NCBI RefSeq assembly: GCF_000315915.1
Contig: NC_020189.1
Coordinates: 1,178,001 to 1,242,000, forward strand
Direction: 5' to 3'
DNA length: 64,000 nt
Source: Henningerozyma blattae CBS 6284
Lineage: Eukaryota; Ascomycota; Saccharomycetes; Saccharomycetales; Saccharomycetaceae
Shown here: positions 39,701 through 53,400 of the stretch, piece by piece
Layout of the letters: every line of letters begins with the position of its first letter
Position numbering within the stretch: position 1 is the first letter of the stretch
Position numbers and translations under genes: made by a program
Notes under the pieces: model-generated
Told to the model about the DNA's origin: nothing
The model's input: only the letters and a program-made list of their open reading frames with translations
The model's database searches: none

Positions 39701-42700
39701 ATGAATCTAAATTTAGTAGAATTTATTAGTCCGTTGACAACATTATGTGCTCACTCTGCTAAATTTTCGGCAAGGTATCCAATACATGTAATATTAGTAT
39801 CTTTATTATTTTTTGCTGCTACATATTTATCAGTCATTCAATACTACTTTGATGGATGGAAATTAGATTCCACAAGTATATTTGCCTCCCCTCTACCAGA
39901 TCTGGATTTCTTTTTTGATGATTGCACACATTATTGTAGAAAACCATATTCAAATATCTGGAATGTCTTGGAAACAGAAGATGCCCGTTCAATGATATCC
40001 TTGCCAAACCATTATTATTTGTTAAACTTACAATTTAAAACAAATTCTAAAGATTCTAAATCATTAAATTCAATTTCATTCGCTAATGATACTACAACTT
40101 TCCCCGAATTAAACGGCTTAATTTTTGATTCAAACGATCATAAATATCTATTACAACAAGAACCAAATATCCCATTTGAATTGATTTCTTCTGATGGTAA
40201 AAAATGGAGGCTAGTTGACAATGGCGTTCATTTCTTTGAGCTCCAACACTTGGCCTTATCATTATACAATAATTTTATTTCAAGAATTCAAAGTTCAAAA
40301 TCATTTGATATATTTATTATTGGTTCTGCATACATGATGGTCGTATTCACCGTTTATAAATTATTCCGTGAAATGAATAAAATTGGTTCAAAGTTTTCAT
40401 TAAGTTTAGCTACAATGACAAATTCGGCGTGTGCATTATTCTTAGCGTTATATTCAACTCAATATATTACGAAAACACCTGTTTCTGCCTTAAGTTTAAT
40501 CGAGGGGTTACCATTTTTAGTAGTAACATTTGGCTTTAAACATCAAGTTAATATGGCCAGGTATACTCTTGGTCAATTTAAAAGAATTGGATTATCTAAG
40601 AAAAGTACACCAGAAAGAATTGTATTTGATGCCATTAAAGCCGAAGGGTCAAGCTTTATTTATGAACATTTGCTATCAATCGTTGCCTTTGTTGGATGTA
40701 CGCTTTATGCATCACATTTGGAGGCTTTGAAAAATTTCTGCATTTTATGTTCATTCATTGCAACTTACGAAGTATTATTTACAATGACTCTTTATTCTGC
40801 CGTGTTATCATTAAAATTAGAAATCGATATTATCCATAGATCAACTGTTATCAAACAAGCTTTAGAAGAAGATGGTATCATCCCAATGACAGCTGATTTA
40901 GTATTTGGAGCTGAAAATACTTCAAAGAATTCTAAGTTAAAATCTAATTTTGCAGTTTATTTTATTAAAGGTGCATTAACGATATTATTTTTGGGTATTA
41001 ACCTTTATAATTTTGGATTAAGATGGGCATCACAAACTGTTAATTTTTTCTATAATAATCCATCACCTGTGATTTCTTTACCAGAATTCATCCAGACTTC
41101 TAGCATAAGTATTTTAGATGAAACTGTGCTGATATCTGTAACCCCAGTTCAGTACTATCAACAATTAAATATGTATCATATGGTCGAAGATGGATTAATA
41201 TTATTACTAAGATATTTCAGTATTGCAATTAGTGATCGTCTGGTTAGTAAAGTCTTAATATTTTTATTAATTATTAGTTTAGCAACCAACATCTCCTTAT
41301 TAAACGCAACTAGGATTCATACAAAATATACTGCAGCCGAACTTAATAAGAAGAAGACTGATTCCAATAATTTCAAGAGTCTAAAGAGTAATTCATCAAA
41401 TTTATCAAGTGAAGAATCTGAAGAAGATACCAATAACAGTACTAGTAATAATTCTAGTATTAGCAACAGTACTAAAGCAACAGACAACAAGATCGGCTCA
41501 ACCAAACAGAAAAAGAAAAACACTAAGAAATCTGGTAATAATAACATCAATAAAAGTGATAAAAAACTTGAAACAAAATCCATTACTGATGATGAAGCTG
41601 ATGATGATTATTCTGAGGTTACAATTGATAATTTAGAAACTTACACTCGACCATTAACTGAACTACAAGAATTAATGAAGAGTGGTGAAGCGCATACATT
41701 GAAAAATAAAGAAGTTGTTTCATTAGTTGTTAAAGGTAAAATGCCATTATATGCGTTAGAAAAACAATTAAAAGATTCTACTAGAGCTGTTAAAGTTCGT
41801 CGTCAAGCTATTTCATTATTATCTGATTCTTCTGTCTTATTATCAGAAAGGTTACCATACAAATATTATGATTATGATAGAGTTCTTGGAGCTTGTTGTG
41901 AGAATGTTATTGGATATATGCCAATTCCAGTTGGTATCATTGGCCCCTTAATTATTGATGACATATCATATCATATTCCTATGGCCACTACAGAAGGTTG
42001 TTTAGTTGCTTCTGCTATGCGTGGTTGCAAAGCTATAAATGCAGGTGGAGGTGTTACTTCAGTATTAACTAAAGATGGTATGACAAGAGGACCATGTGTT
42101 AGATTTCCATCATTGAAGAGGGCTGGTGCCTGTAAGTTGTGGTTAGATTCTGAAGAAGGACAAAACAAAGTTAAAAAAGAATTTAACTCTACGTCAAGAT
42201 TTGCTAGATTACAGCATATTCAAACAGCTTTAGCAGGAAATTTATTATTTATTAGATTTAGAACGACTACTGGTGATGCTATGGGTATGAATATGATTTC
42301 TAAAGGTGTGGAATTTTCTTTAAAGAAAATGATAGATGAATTTGGTTGGGATGATATGGAGGTGATATCTGTTTCTGGTAATTATTGTACTGATAAGAAA
42401 CCTGCTGCTATCAATTGGATCGAAGGGCGTGGTAAAAGTATTGTAGCAGAATCAATCATTCCTAAGGATGTTGTTGAAAAAGTATTAAAAAGTAATGTCA
42501 AGGCGCTAGTTGAATTAAACGTTTCTAAGAATTTGGTTGGTTCAGCAATGGCTGGCTCTGTAGGTGGGTTTAATGCCCATGCTGCCAATTTGGTTACTGC
42601 AGTATTTTTAGCATTAGGTCAAGATCCAGCTCAAAACATCGAAAGTTCTAACTGTATTACATTAATGAATGAGACATTAGAAGGTGATTTGAATATTAGT

Positions 42701-43045
42701 GTTTCAATGCCATCTATCGAGGTCGGTACTCTCGGTGGTGGTACCATCTTGGAACCACAAGGTTCTATGTTGGACATGCTGGGGGTCAGAGGCCCACACC
42801 CTACTAACCCTGGTGCCAACGCTGGACAATTAGCAAAAATCGTTGCATCTGTGGTATTGGCTGGTGAGTTATCTCTGTGCTCTGCTTTGGCTGCAGGTCA
42901 CTTAGTTCAAAGTCATATGACTCATAATCGTGCCAAACCGGCTACTGCCGCTAATGGTTCTGCCCCTGCCCCTGCTCCTGCTGCCATTAACAACGAAGAA
43001 CTTACCCGTTTGAAGGAAGGCTCCGTGACTTGTATTAAATCTTAA
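39701..43045 (+). CDS. HMG1: HMG-CoA reductase (Hmg1/Hmg2)
   Basis: A 1114-residue rate-limiting enzyme of sterol synthesis, reducing HMG-CoA to mevalonate with NADPH in the ER membrane. The N-terminal half is a multispan membrane region with a sterol-sensing-like domain (about residues 190-370) and further segments near 415 and 510. A charged Ser/Asn/Lys linker (about 545-635) leads to the catalytic domain. Catalytic residues are Glu765 (TTEGCL), Lys899/900 ([11 protein letters not shown]), Asp859 ([10 protein letters not shown]) and His1067 ([10 protein letters not shown]). Orthologous to the ohnologue pair HMG1/HMG2; its position before WAR1 favours the HMG1 name. Final residues include an Ala/Pro-rich stretch. 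Confidence 0.97.
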   Translation: MNLNLVEFISPLTTLCAHSAKFSARYPIHVILVSLLFFAATYLSVIQYYFDGWKLDSTSIFASPLPDLDFFFDDCTHYCRKPYSNIWNVLETEDARSMISLPNHYYLLNLQFKTNSKDSKSLNSISFANDTTTFPELNGLIFDSNDHKYLLQQEPNIPFELISSDGKKWRLVDNGVHFFELQHLALSLYNNFISRIQSSKSFDIFIIGSAYMMVVFTVYKLFREMNKIGSKFSLSLATMTNSACALFLALYSTQYITKTPVSALSLIEGLPFLVVTFGFKHQVNMARYTLGQFKRIGLSKKSTPERIVFDAIKAEGSSFIYEHLLSIVAFVGCTLYASHLEALKNFCILCSFIATYEVLFTMTLYSAVLSLKLEIDIIHRSTVIKQALEEDGIIPMTADLVFGAENTSKNSKLKSNFAVYFIKGALTILFLGINLYNFGLRWASQTVNFFYNNPSPVISLPEFIQTSSISILDETVLISVTPVQYYQQLNMYHMVEDGLILLLRYFSIAISDRLVSKVLIFLLIISLATNISLLNATRIHTKYTAAELNKKKTDSNNFKSLKSNSSNLSSEESEEDTNNSTSNNSSISNSTKATDNKIGSTKQKKKNTKKSGNNNINKSDKKLETKSITDDEADDDYSEVTIDNLETYTRPLTELQELMKSGEAHTLKNKEVVSLVVKGKMPLYALEKQLKDSTRAVKVRRQAISLLSDSSVLLSERLPYKYYDYDRVLGACCENVIGYMPIPVGIIGPLIIDDISYHIPMATTEGCLVASAMRGCKAINAGGGVTSVLTKDGMTRGPCVRFPSLKRAGACKLWLDSEEGQNKVKKEFNSTSRFARLQHIQTALAGNLLFIRFRTTTGDAMGMNMISKGVEFSLKKMIDEFGWDDMEVISVSGNYCTDKKPAAINWIEGRGKSIVAESIIPKDVVEKVLKSNVKALVELNVSKNLVGSAMAGSVGGFNAHAANLVTAVFLALGQDPAQNIESSNCITLMNETLEGDLNISVSMPSIEVGTLGGGTILEPQGSMLDMLGVRGPHPTNPGANAGQLAKIVASVVLAGELSLCSALAAGHLVQSHMTHNRAKPATAANGSAPAPAPAAINNEELTRLKEGSVTCIKS

Positions 43046-44162
43046 ATGCACAAATTGTGCACCTTCCACCCCCCTTTGCATTATATACACGCTCATTTTA
43101 TACCATTTATTAAATTCATAAGTTTATCTAGCTATAATTACATTGCATCATTTTGTATTACATTGTATTCAATCTTATGTACTTACTACTCATATATAAT
43201 TTCTTTGTTCCTTTAATGAAAAGTATAGGAAACATCTCAAACTCTAACTAGGGCTATACTTTTTCTATTATATATATATTTTAATCCATTAACCAACTAT
43301 TAGAAAGCACCTTTACAATTAATTATTTCCAAAATATCAATATTACTGCGAATTAATGCCCATAATTTGAGCCAAAGACTAAATTTCCTTAATGTATTTC
43401 CGGTATAGAATCTAAAAGTTCCAATATGCCAATATTTTTCATATCTCCCTATTACTCTTTTCCCCCCTATCTCGCACTGACAAAGCAGTAACCCTTCCCC
43501 AACCCATACTTTGAAGTAATATTACTTAAATACTACATATCCAATTACTCACAAAGAATATATTAATTATAATCTACCTTGGCATAGATCAAATTATTAA
43601 TAATACATATACATACTATTATATTTCATTTTTTCGTACAGAATGACTTTAACTCTAGGGTTTAAGACCTGGAATATCTCATGCGGAACCCTTTAACTCT
43701 CGGGTAATTTGTCCAAATATTTCGCAACTTCACGATTATTCGGAACAGGAAGAAAGACCAAGAGTGAGATGAGCAAGAAAAGCAAATAATAGATATTCAG
43801 GGTCCGACAGCAGTACGGCTAATCTAGAGGGTTAAGGGTATTAAAGGTCACGTTGGAAACCCCAGGAACCTGTGAAGTCACAGAAGATTCATTGGTACGA
43901 CACTATCTCATAGGCTATTCTAAAAAAACGTGTGAACAGCCCCACCGGAGTAAACAACAAGCAAAGAGGTTTAGCATAGTAGTCAGAGCAATTATCACAA
44001 CAATCACGGGAGATATCATCACAACAAACCATCATTAAGAACAATAGCAAGTATTAGACAGTTTTGACAAGTAGTGAACACACTTGAATCAAAACAATTT
44101 ATTGATAGACAGGCTGGATAACAGACCAACACAGATTTTGATTTAACTTTTAGCTCCCAAAG
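43046..44162. other. HMG1-WAR1 intergenic region
   Basis: 1.1 kb tandem spacer with a Reb1-like CGGGTAA at 43701-43707, upstream of WAR1. No gene was recognised. Confidence 0.45.
43701..43707 (-). promoter_or_regulatory. Reb1-like site upstream of WAR1
   Basis: CGGGTAA, an exact reverse complement of the TTACCCG core, about 460 bp before the WAR1 ATG. Candidate only. Confidence 0.3.
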
Positions 44163-44805
44163 ATGAGTACTATTGACGAAAATAGCAACAATAATGGGAA
44201 TGGTCTTCCTAACAATCTTGTTGGTGGTATGGTTCAAACACCGGGGTCCAAGGAGATAACCTATGATTCGTTATCTAATGGATCTACTGGAGGGGGAAGT
44301 TCTCATGGTAACGATAATAGAGTGCCAAGTAATAATCAAGGCTCTGGTAACGCCTTAGAGGTACCTCGTAGGTGGGTGGCCGCCACTGGTTCTGATGCTA
44401 ATAATTTTTCTACAACGATCGATAAGACACAGACTACCATTATTCAGGGGATCGAATTGGATGATGCTAGAGTTCAAAAACCAACCAGAAGTGAAGGTGG
44501 CTCTAGCAAGAGAAATACCTTTGCCTGTGTTAGTTGTCATTCTTCTAAAGTTAAATGTATCCCATCACAATTGGATGATATATACAGAAAGCCATGTCAA
44601 CGATGCTTGAAAAACGGTAAAGTTTGTACTTTTGATCTTTCTAAAAGAACAAAAAGAAGAAAGCAAAGAAATTCAAATAGTACTTCTTCTTTGGTATCAA
44701 TGACAGGCTCTTTCCAATCATCTGTTGGAATGACGAACCATACTAACACTGTTAACGTGCCTATACCAATTGATACAAAAAGGTTCATGGAACCAGGACC
44801 AATTC

Positions 44806-44854
<49 letters not shown>

Positions 44855-47800
44855 GCAGCAGCTGGTGCTGCAACAGCAACAACAGCAGTCACAACTATTA
44901 TCAAATGGTAGACCAAATCCTCAATTCGGTATACCAATATCTAATTCAAGTGTCGAATTAAACTCAACTAATTATAATTCTACCAACAATTCTCTACAAA
45001 ACACTAATGACCAAAGTGATTTACCGAAGCTACATAATGGGAATAATAACATTTCGTATATGTGGCCAGCAAATATGAATGAGAATGATTTTCAAAACCA
45101 AATCCAAGCTCAATTTCAACATAACAGAGGTCGACAAGGCCAGAATTCAAACCCCACTCACACTTCTCATTATCATCATCATCAAAACCAGCTACATCAC
45201 CAAGTATCATCTACAAATGATCTTCAACATCCTTTGCGAAACCATACCAGACAAAACAATTTACAACCAACGTCAAGTATGAGCATGACTAATCTACAAA
45301 CTTCATCACAATATTTAAATCAATCTACAACAGATTTAAACCATCAGTATGAACATTTAAGAAATGCAAATACTCCTCCACCTAATTTGTCTTCTAAACA
45401 TCCAAACCCATTGATCTTTAATCCAAATAGCCAAAGTTTGCATAATACTTCTAATCCTAATTTGACCCCTATAATGAATACAAATTTAAATAACTCTACT
45501 ACAAATACAAACTCAACTAATAATACCCTGCCGAATAATATTCCAATAAATCATAATCAAAATATTGAGTCATCTGCTATTCCAAATAATAATCAAAACC
45601 CAATTGTAACAACTAATCCCACTTCAACATCAACTAATAACACACAAACAAATGATAATGTACCTATTAAACATCAAGAAAATAATACAGCCGTTAATGG
45701 CCAGACTTCCCCAACTTTAAGAACTCAAATGTTATCTGCATCTAATAATAGTTTCAATTCAATTACTTTGCCGAATAATAATAATCCTAATTCAAGTAAT
45801 GGAATAATAAACACAAGCAGTGCAATTTTAGGCTCTTCTGCTCCAATCCAATCCAACTCTTCGTTAGGTATTATAAATACTGAAAAATCAATGTTTGATA
45901 ATCATATCAATCCTGATTCTGTAGCTAATGCTACTTCTAATATAAATTCTACCACTACGACTGCTTCAAGTATTAATAATAAAAGAACTGGCTTAAATTC
46001 AACTTCAAGAAGGAAAAAACCTAAATATAGAAAAGAATTGTATTCTGTATTGATTCATCAGAAAGGTCAATTACATGAAATCGCTGAAAAGTATGAAACA
46101 ATATCACAAAATTGGGACAATTGCATGAAATCCAGCAAATATATGGAGCACATTTTAGATCCAATCACTGCAGGAATTTTGACGCTTGAAGAAGCAGAAG
46201 AACGGTTAAATATATATAAAAATGATGTTTCTTATGAAAGTAAATTTCCTTTTATTAAAATCTCTAAAAATTCTACTGTTCATCAATTTATTAATGAAAA
46301 ACCAATATTTTTCTCAGTTATAATGTCAAGTGTTTCAATTCTAATGACTGAAAAAAATACAAATCTTAAAAAAGTGATGGAATTGAATGCTTTTGTATTG
46401 AATTTAATTACAAATCAAATCTTTAAATCTCAAAATAGATCTATTGAATTGTTAGAAGCTCTATTAACGTGGTGTATGTGGTATAATATTCCTGCTTGGG
46501 CTAATAAAACTCACTACAATATCTTCAGCTATGTTTGTAGTTGCCTGAACCGTGATTTAGCTCCGACTCAAATTAATGAAAGCTTTAAGATGTTTAGTAA
46601 TGATGATAATTTCAAGATGAACGAGAATAAATTTAATAAAAAGCAATATGAAAGTTCAGAAAATTCTCCAAGATTAACACTAATGACATATATTACTGCT
46701 TTAAATATTTCAATATTTCTAAAGCAACCAGCTCAGACTCGTTGGTCAAAATTAATCGAAGAGGCAGCTAAGGCTGTATTAAATGAAACAACTTCAAATT
46801 CCCCAATCTATAAAGTTGAAGATGATGAAGTCTTAATAGTTTTCTTAAGATTAAATCATATGCTAGAAAAAATCCATATCCATTTACACGAAATAGATCA
46901 AAAAATCGAAAGAGAAGATGATCCAGAATACACTGATAAGCATTTGAATAATTTAATTACAAGATATAAATTCCAATTGGATGAAATTTATGAACAAATT
47001 CCAAAGGATAGACATAAAGTTTTATCATATTATTATAGTGTAGAAGCTTATTTGTATCAATATATTTTAGGTAGCTTTGTTGAAAAATTACCAGATACAT
47101 CTCAAATTTATCCAATACCCGAATTAATTCATAATGCTATTATTCGAGGCCAAGAGAGTTGTGTTTCATGCTTAAACCAATTTTTGAAAAGTCAGCCAAA
47201 ATCAGTTGCTTCGTTACCCCTATTTCATACATCTCGTATTATCTATACAATTGGTATGCTATTATTAAAAATAAGATATTCTACAGTGGCTATTGCTTCA
47301 TTCCACTATTTAAAGCCAATGACTGAAGGTGCCCTTGACATTGTTACTAGGGTTTCCCATTTATTAGAAGAATCCTCCAAAATGTATCCTTTCAACCATT
47401 TTGTCTATAAATTTCAATATGTCATCGCATTATTTATTCAAACATATGCAAATTTATTAACTTCGGTAGCTGATGTTGACATTGCTGAAATGGATGGTAA
47501 TTATTCAAAGTATAATAAGAAAGCAAAATTAAAAGAAAAAGTAATTAAAGATAGGGAAAGAGAATGTCAGGCTCAATCTAGAAATCAAACAGAATCTAGA
47601 AATCAAACAGAATCCATTAATATGCATAATATTGATAATATTATTCGCAATAGTTCAGAGTTTGCGACAAATCCTAGCGCTACAATGAATATAATAAATT
47701 CTTCAGATAGCAATATAAATCCTAATACAAACAACAATACACCGGAAACAATGAAGAATTATGCAAATATACCGAATAATAATAAAATCAGTAATAGTAC

Positions 47801-48014
47801 AGCTGACAATTCAAATATTATATCACCTTTTGAAAGTAACCAATCAGGCACTGCCGATGTTAAGTCTGATATGAACACAGAACTAGGAGTTTCTCCAGGT
47901 GGATCTAGTGTTAATTTGAATGATTATTTGACTGATATTGATTCCTTAATGTGGGGATTCAATTCTTTAAACGATGAATTTTGGGGTGATATTATTGGCG
48001 GCAATCAAAGGTAA
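44163..48014 (+). CDS. WAR1: Zn2Cys6 transcription factor War1
   Basis: A 1283-residue regulator of the weak-acid stress response. In S. cerevisiae War1 activates the PDR12 efflux pump when sorbate or benzoate enters the cell. The binuclear zinc cluster has Cys122, 125, 132, 145, 148 and 155 (C-x2-C-x6-C-x12-C-x2-C-x6-C), and the FACVxCHSxKxKC and DIYRKPCxRCLK segments match War1 closely. A 19-Gln tract and about 400 Asn/Ser-rich residues follow, then a conserved helical middle-homology region (about residues 620-1110) and an acidic C-terminus (DIDSLMWGFNSLNDEFWGDI) likely to be the activation domain. It is longer than S. cerevisiae War1 (944) because of the inserts. HMG1-WAR1 adjacency matches YML075C-YML076C. 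Confidence 0.95.
44805..44861 (+). repeat. CAA/CAG polyglutamine repeat in WAR1
   Basis: Sixteen CAA followed by three CAG, giving 19 consecutive Gln just after the zinc cluster. It is likely length-variable between strains. Confidence 0.9.
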
Positions 48015-48805
48015 AAATCTGGTATGCTTCTATTATTGTTTTTTAGTACTGTAATGAAAATATTCTAAAACCATAATGGTATAATATAGAGGGATACTAG
48101 TGTAATTAAATATTATTTATTTTTATTTTTTTTTTATTTCTGTTGATACTAACTATATTTAATGTTCCAATCATACTTAAGACAAAATAAGCTCATATTT
48201 TTTTTATTTGAGTCAAAAAACCCAGTAAACCCCTTTCATAAAGATGTACGCCTTAATTTGATGAACTTCGTTAAAACCAATTAAAGATATTGTGTAACTA
48301 AAATTAAAAGGAGAATATAAAAAAAATATTACCATACTGGTATTCATCAATTTTAGCAGACGAACATTATTCAATGTAAAAGTTACAAAATCTAATAGCT
48401 CAAAAAACTATACATTACGTATGTGTACAAAACCTTTATGGCAATATGGTGTCAAACAAGTTCAGTATATCACAGTTGTAACAAGTATTCCGGTTGTATA
48501 CATAATACTTAAATTATCTAACCTCTTACCATCAACATCATATATTAAAAATGCGGAGAAAAAAAAACTCAGTAAAATGTCGAAAAGTTATGTAGTACAA
48601 AGAGAGAGAAAAACTAGTATATGATAAATATATATTAAATGTATATATACAATAAAATAAATTAAGTTGAAATACGTAGTTATACCAATTTTTCAAATAT
48701 TTATAATTGTTCAAAACGAGCACATAAAAATGTCAGTCAGATATGATATATTAATGAAGGAACAGCTTAGTAATTTATAACTGGTAGCTTACAAGGGCTA
48801 ATATA
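48015..48805. other. Convergent WAR1-ENT3 intergenic region
   Basis: AT-rich 3' spacer. A 67-codon ATG frame at 48421-48624 is present but has no supporting feature. Nothing else is seen. Confidence 0.4.
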
Positions 48806-50086
48806 TTAAAAATCTAATAGATCCACTTCTTGATTTGCATCATTACTATTATTAGATGATGGCACAGCAGCGGCATTGGTAGATGCTTTAAAATCTCCAA
48901 ATAAATCATCATCATCATCATCATTATCATTGGCATTTGTTTGTGTAGAAGTTGTGTTAGACTTAACAATAGTTGAATTTGTCTTTAATGTACTCATAGC
49001 TTGAGTAGCAGAAGCCGCTGGAGAAGTAGATTTTGTATTTAACTTTGCAGAGGAGAACAAGGAACCGAAAGGATCTGATTTTTCCGTTTTTGTTGCAATT
49101 GCTGGTACAGGCGAAGAAGAATTTAAGTAACCACTATTATTGTTATTGATAGTCATACCCAAAGTATTATTAGTGTTCGTGTTAGAGTTCATTAAAGAAG
49201 TATTCATGTCCATATTCATATTTGAAGAATTGTTAACAGTTGAATTGTTGTTCATACCACTTAACAAGTCCATAGTATTAGTAGTATTAGATGCAGCAAT
49301 ACTTGTAGTTATTGGCTGAGCACTTTGAAAATCGGCAAAATCTTCATCATCGTCATCATCAGCATCTTCAGGTTTGTGCCCACTTGAAGGAGCTGTATTT
49401 GCGGTAGTAGTTTGCTTCTTAGAAGTGGAAGGTTGAGATTTAGCTGGTTTTGACCATTCTGGAGTATCATCATCCGAATCTGGATCAAAATCAGCACTGA
49501 CACTAATACCATTACTACGAGCAAACCCAGCATGGGTGTTATAACCAGATTCACCCGTTGCACCCATAGCATTACCAGTTCCGCGAAATTTACCTGCTGT
49601 TGATCTTGCTTTACGACGTGCGCTTCTGATAGCATCGTCACTTGACAAAAGCGACGTCATTGCTTGAGCTCTACTACGGACATTAGCACCTTGATCTCTG
49701 CCCTCTGAGTCCACGTAATGGAAACTTTCTAACATTCTAATCAATCCTAAACTGCTACGAGCTTCATCAATAAATCTCTCTGCACCATGAGTAATTAAAT
49801 ATTCCAATAGTTGTAAAGCTTTATAAATTTGACGCCACAAGTTACCACTCTTTTCAGTAAAACGTCGAAGGATCATAGATAAGATTTCTTCACGTTCTCT
49901 CGGATTATAAGTTCCTTGAGCGATTTGTTCCATCAAAGTAGATGAGGCACCCCAAGGCTCATTATTAGTAGCCTCACGAACTTTAGCTTCCATATCAGTA
50001 TAATTAAATACCACATTTTGTGCTTTACGGAAGTATTTTTTGGCATCATACAATGTCATATTACTTAGAGTATCTTCTAAACTCAT
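48806..50086 (-). CDS. ENT3: Epsin-like clathrin adaptor Ent3
   Basis: A 426-residue epsinR-type adaptor for trafficking between the trans-Golgi network and endosomes. The ENTH domain (residues 1 to about 150) starts SLEDTLSNMTLYDAKKYFRKAQNVVFNYTDME and is nearly identical to S. cerevisiae Ent3; it binds phosphoinositides and Vti1. The C-terminal part is disordered and Ser/Asn/Thr-rich, with acidic-Phe motifs (DEDFADFQSA, DDDLFGDFKA) of the type bound by the gamma-ear of AP-1/GGA, and a terminal LLDF clathrin-box-like motif. S. cerevisiae Ent3 has 408 residues. ENT3 next to an RSF2-type gene reproduces YJR125C/YJR127C without VPS70. Confidence 0.96.
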   Translation of the reverse strand: MSLEDTLSNMTLYDAKKYFRKAQNVVFNYTDMEAKVREATNNEPWGASSTLMEQIAQGTYNPREREEILSMILRRFTEKSGNLWRQIYKALQLLEYLITHGAERFIDEARSSLGLIRMLESFHYVDSEGRDQGANVRSRAQAMTSLLSSDDAIRSARRKARSTAGKFRGTGNAMGATGESGYNTHAGFARSNGISVSADFDPDSDDDTPEWSKPAKSQPSTSKKQTTTANTAPSSGHKPEDADDDDDEDFADFQSAQPITTSIAASNTTNTMDLLSGMNNNSTVNNSSNMNMDMNTSLMNSNTNTNNTLGMTINNNNSGYLNSSSPVPAIATKTEKSDPFGSLFSSAKLNTKSTSPAASATQAMSTLKTNSTIVKSNTTSTQTNANDNDDDDDDLFGDFKASTNAAAVPSSNNSNDANQEVDLLDF

Positions 50087-50438
50087 TTTGGAAATTGTTT
50101 ATTTATATAATTTTTTGTTTATCTGGTAACTGCTGAATAACACAAATGTAACACTCCGCTTAAGATATCTGAAGTGATTCAATTGAATTTCTATTTTACT
50201 GTCCTTACCGCTTATGAATTTGTCCGCTATAATTCTAGATATGTCACTGCAAAGTATTTTAGATTAATTATATATCTGTCAATAGGTCTACTTTCCTTAT
50301 TTTTGGTAAATTTCACTTTGTTTTCCGTTTTCCTAATTGCATTTTTCAAGCCCCGAGGTGTCACAAAAAAAGGGGGTGCCAGTAAATCAGCATGATAAAC
50401 AGAAAACAATGAACTATGTTTCTATTTTGTCATTACTA
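50087..50438. other. ENT3 promoter / RSF2 3' region
   Basis: A 352-bp tandem spacer on the minus strand with no distinct features. The short frames present are not supported. Confidence 0.4.
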
Positions 50439-53400
50439 TTAGATATTATAATGGTTTTCACGATTGTATATAGCCCTAACTTGTAGAGCTTGAGCAAAAA
50501 CTACAGCAATGGGCCAAATTGGAGCATCACCCAGAATTCTGACACCCAAGTATAAGCATCTGCTTGACAATTTAGCTTTGTTGATAACATTGATCATATC
50601 ATTAATTGGAACTTTATTAGATTTCATAACTCTTTCTGCAATTTCATCATTTAAGATTTCCACATCTAACGCTCCTTGGGCTTGTATTCTTAAAAATTCT
50701 GCATATGATTCTTTGTTATAGCCCTTGGGTAATAAATGTCTTTCAACTTTCTTAAAAATTTTTTCACATTGTAACCATAATATCTTATCAGAGATGCTGA
50801 TATCCAAGTTCAAATTATTGTTATTAACACATCCCCCTTCTAAATATTTCATTCTTTCAGAAATAATAAAAATAGAAATAAAAATACACGTAATTGCAAA
50901 AATTGGGGTTCTTCTTGAAGTTGATCTAGCATCATTTTTAATTGAAACACTGTTAATCCAATATTCAACTATACCTAAGGCATGCTTAGTGGATTCATTT
51001 AAATTATCAATCTCATGACTTAAATTATTCAATCGTAAATTCATATGCTGCCAATCTTTAATCCAAACAAATCTCATAATTTGTGACACACCGATACATT
51101 TACGAATCCTTGCCAATAAATATAATGGAATAATTAATTGGATTGATAAATCTTGTCTAAATTTATGTATATTGTTAGCATTGATTTGTAATATACCACC
51201 GTTTTTCAAGTATAATGATTCCCACGATCTTAACGCAGATTCAATAATTGGCCTTGAATTTAATTTCCAATCAACATCTTCTTCTGGAGTTTTCGTATAT
51301 GTCGGTAACATAAAATTACTGTTAGTATTATCATCCTTATGTCTTTCAATGAAAATTTTTTCATGAATGGATAATAGTAATGATAATAACACGTTATTTG
51401 ATATCTTTTTATTATTTTCATATATCATAACATTTCCAATAGCTAAATAGGTTAAAAAATTTTCATAATTTTCTCCACCATTGGAAAGTTCAATCAATGA
51501 AAATTTGGAATCTAATTTAATGTTTTTAGAAATTAAAATATTGTTCCATTCTTTCGAGTTCATACAATTAAATAGATTTTCATAATAGGTTGGGATACCA
51601 CATTTCATATCTAATGAATGGAAACAATATTCGAACCCAACAATAGAAGTAAATAAATTAGAAATTAATAATAAGATATGACATGTTCTAATTCTTGATT
51701 GAGATTCAATAAAATATTCATAGTTCTTATTGATTTGTTCTTGAGTGACATATTGGGCTCTATATTCTGCCATTTGATCGGGTTTATTCTCAAAATCTAA
51801 TAGATGATCACTTTCAATTGGGGGTTGTTTAAATAGTTCTAATGGCTGATTGATTTGGGTTAATTTTACTAATTCAATCAATGACATCAATTGACTATAT
51901 GTTTTCTTAGTTATATTTAAGTCATTACTAAACATATTAACGAATGACAATAAAATAATTGTTTGAATGACCCATAATGGGGTCACTTCTGGATTATTTT
52001 TATATTTTTCAAAAAGTTTTCTTTTCTTCGATGCAGCAACATTTGATAGTAACATAGCATGTGATGAATGGAAGCCAAATAAGGCACCGATTGCTGTAAT
52101 TGCTAAAATCAACGCTGCATTCTCAATTGTAGGTTTTATTGAATATAAATGTATGAACGGAAAATATTTATGAAAATTTTCCACATATAAATCAACATAT
52201 TCATTTAATTCCTGCAATTTAGGGAAAACATTGTTTTCTAAATTCATTTGAATAATAATTTGATTTCTTAATTCACTGGTAAATAATTGAAGATTTTTTC
52301 CATTTGTTACCATAGTAGTAGAATTTGAGCTTGAAGAAGTAGAATTAGAAGATACCGTTGAAATATTTGAATAGATATTTTTCAGATGATTTTTGGAATT
52401 ATTTGGAATAGTAGAGGGAAGTATTGGACTTATTCCATTAGTACTTTGATTTGAAGATATATTATTACTAGATGAATTATTGCCTGTTACATTAGGAATA
52501 GAGTCCGAAATTAACATAGAGTTAGTACCTGAATTTGTGGATGGTGCTGAAGTTGGATTAATGGACATTGTAGGATCTCCCTTAGTCACATTATTTGGAT
52601 GAGCCTCGTTATACAAGTCGATTTGTCTTGAAGTGAAAAGTGATGATATAGTTGTAATTTTATTGGGAATTTTTTTATCCTTTTTACTATTATCTATATT
52701 GGATTTTTGCATTTGGTTGTGAGCTAATTGGCAATTATGGAGCTGTTTGTGTAAATGAGTTTGTTCATGTTGAGCAATATTTGTTGCTCTACTTGGTTGT
52801 CGATTATTGTTAATAGGATGAGGGGAAGCTCTCAATGAATTTGGATTGGAAAGATTATCAGATAAAATAGTTGGAGAAACGTATGCCTGTTGCTGAGTTA
52901 TCGGAGATTCTGATGAATTCAGATTTGGATATGATGATGATTGAATATTTGAAGATGGAGATAAATAAGTTGGGCTCACAAGTGCACTATTTGATGGTGC
53001 AGAATTCATATTTTGTTGAACGCGCAGAACTTCTGGTTTTACGGAGTTGTTAACATTTGATGGCGCTAAATTTGAAGAAGTGGAATGAGGTGAGTAGTAG
53101 TTAATAAACTGTGTATTTGCATCAACATTTGTATTTGAATTATTAATACTGGAATTGGTTTTATGTATAGAGGAAGACAAGTTTTGTAAATGGGAATTTA
53201 ATGAGCTAGGTGACATCGATATGGAATTAGGTCTTGAGGATGTTTGTGAAGGAGTATTATTTGGATTTATAAAGCCAATATCATCAATATGATTGAAATT
53301 AACTTTGAAATCAGTGTCATGAATTGGATTTGATAGTAAATCAAAGAGCCAACCTTCATCATGTGGTTCGTTTAGTAGGTTTTCATCCAAGGTATTGTTT

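Noticed and set aside
48421..48624. 67-codon ATG frame between WAR1 and ENT3
   Set aside because: It lies in an AT-rich convergent spacer, has no recognisable domain and no leader or promoter signs.
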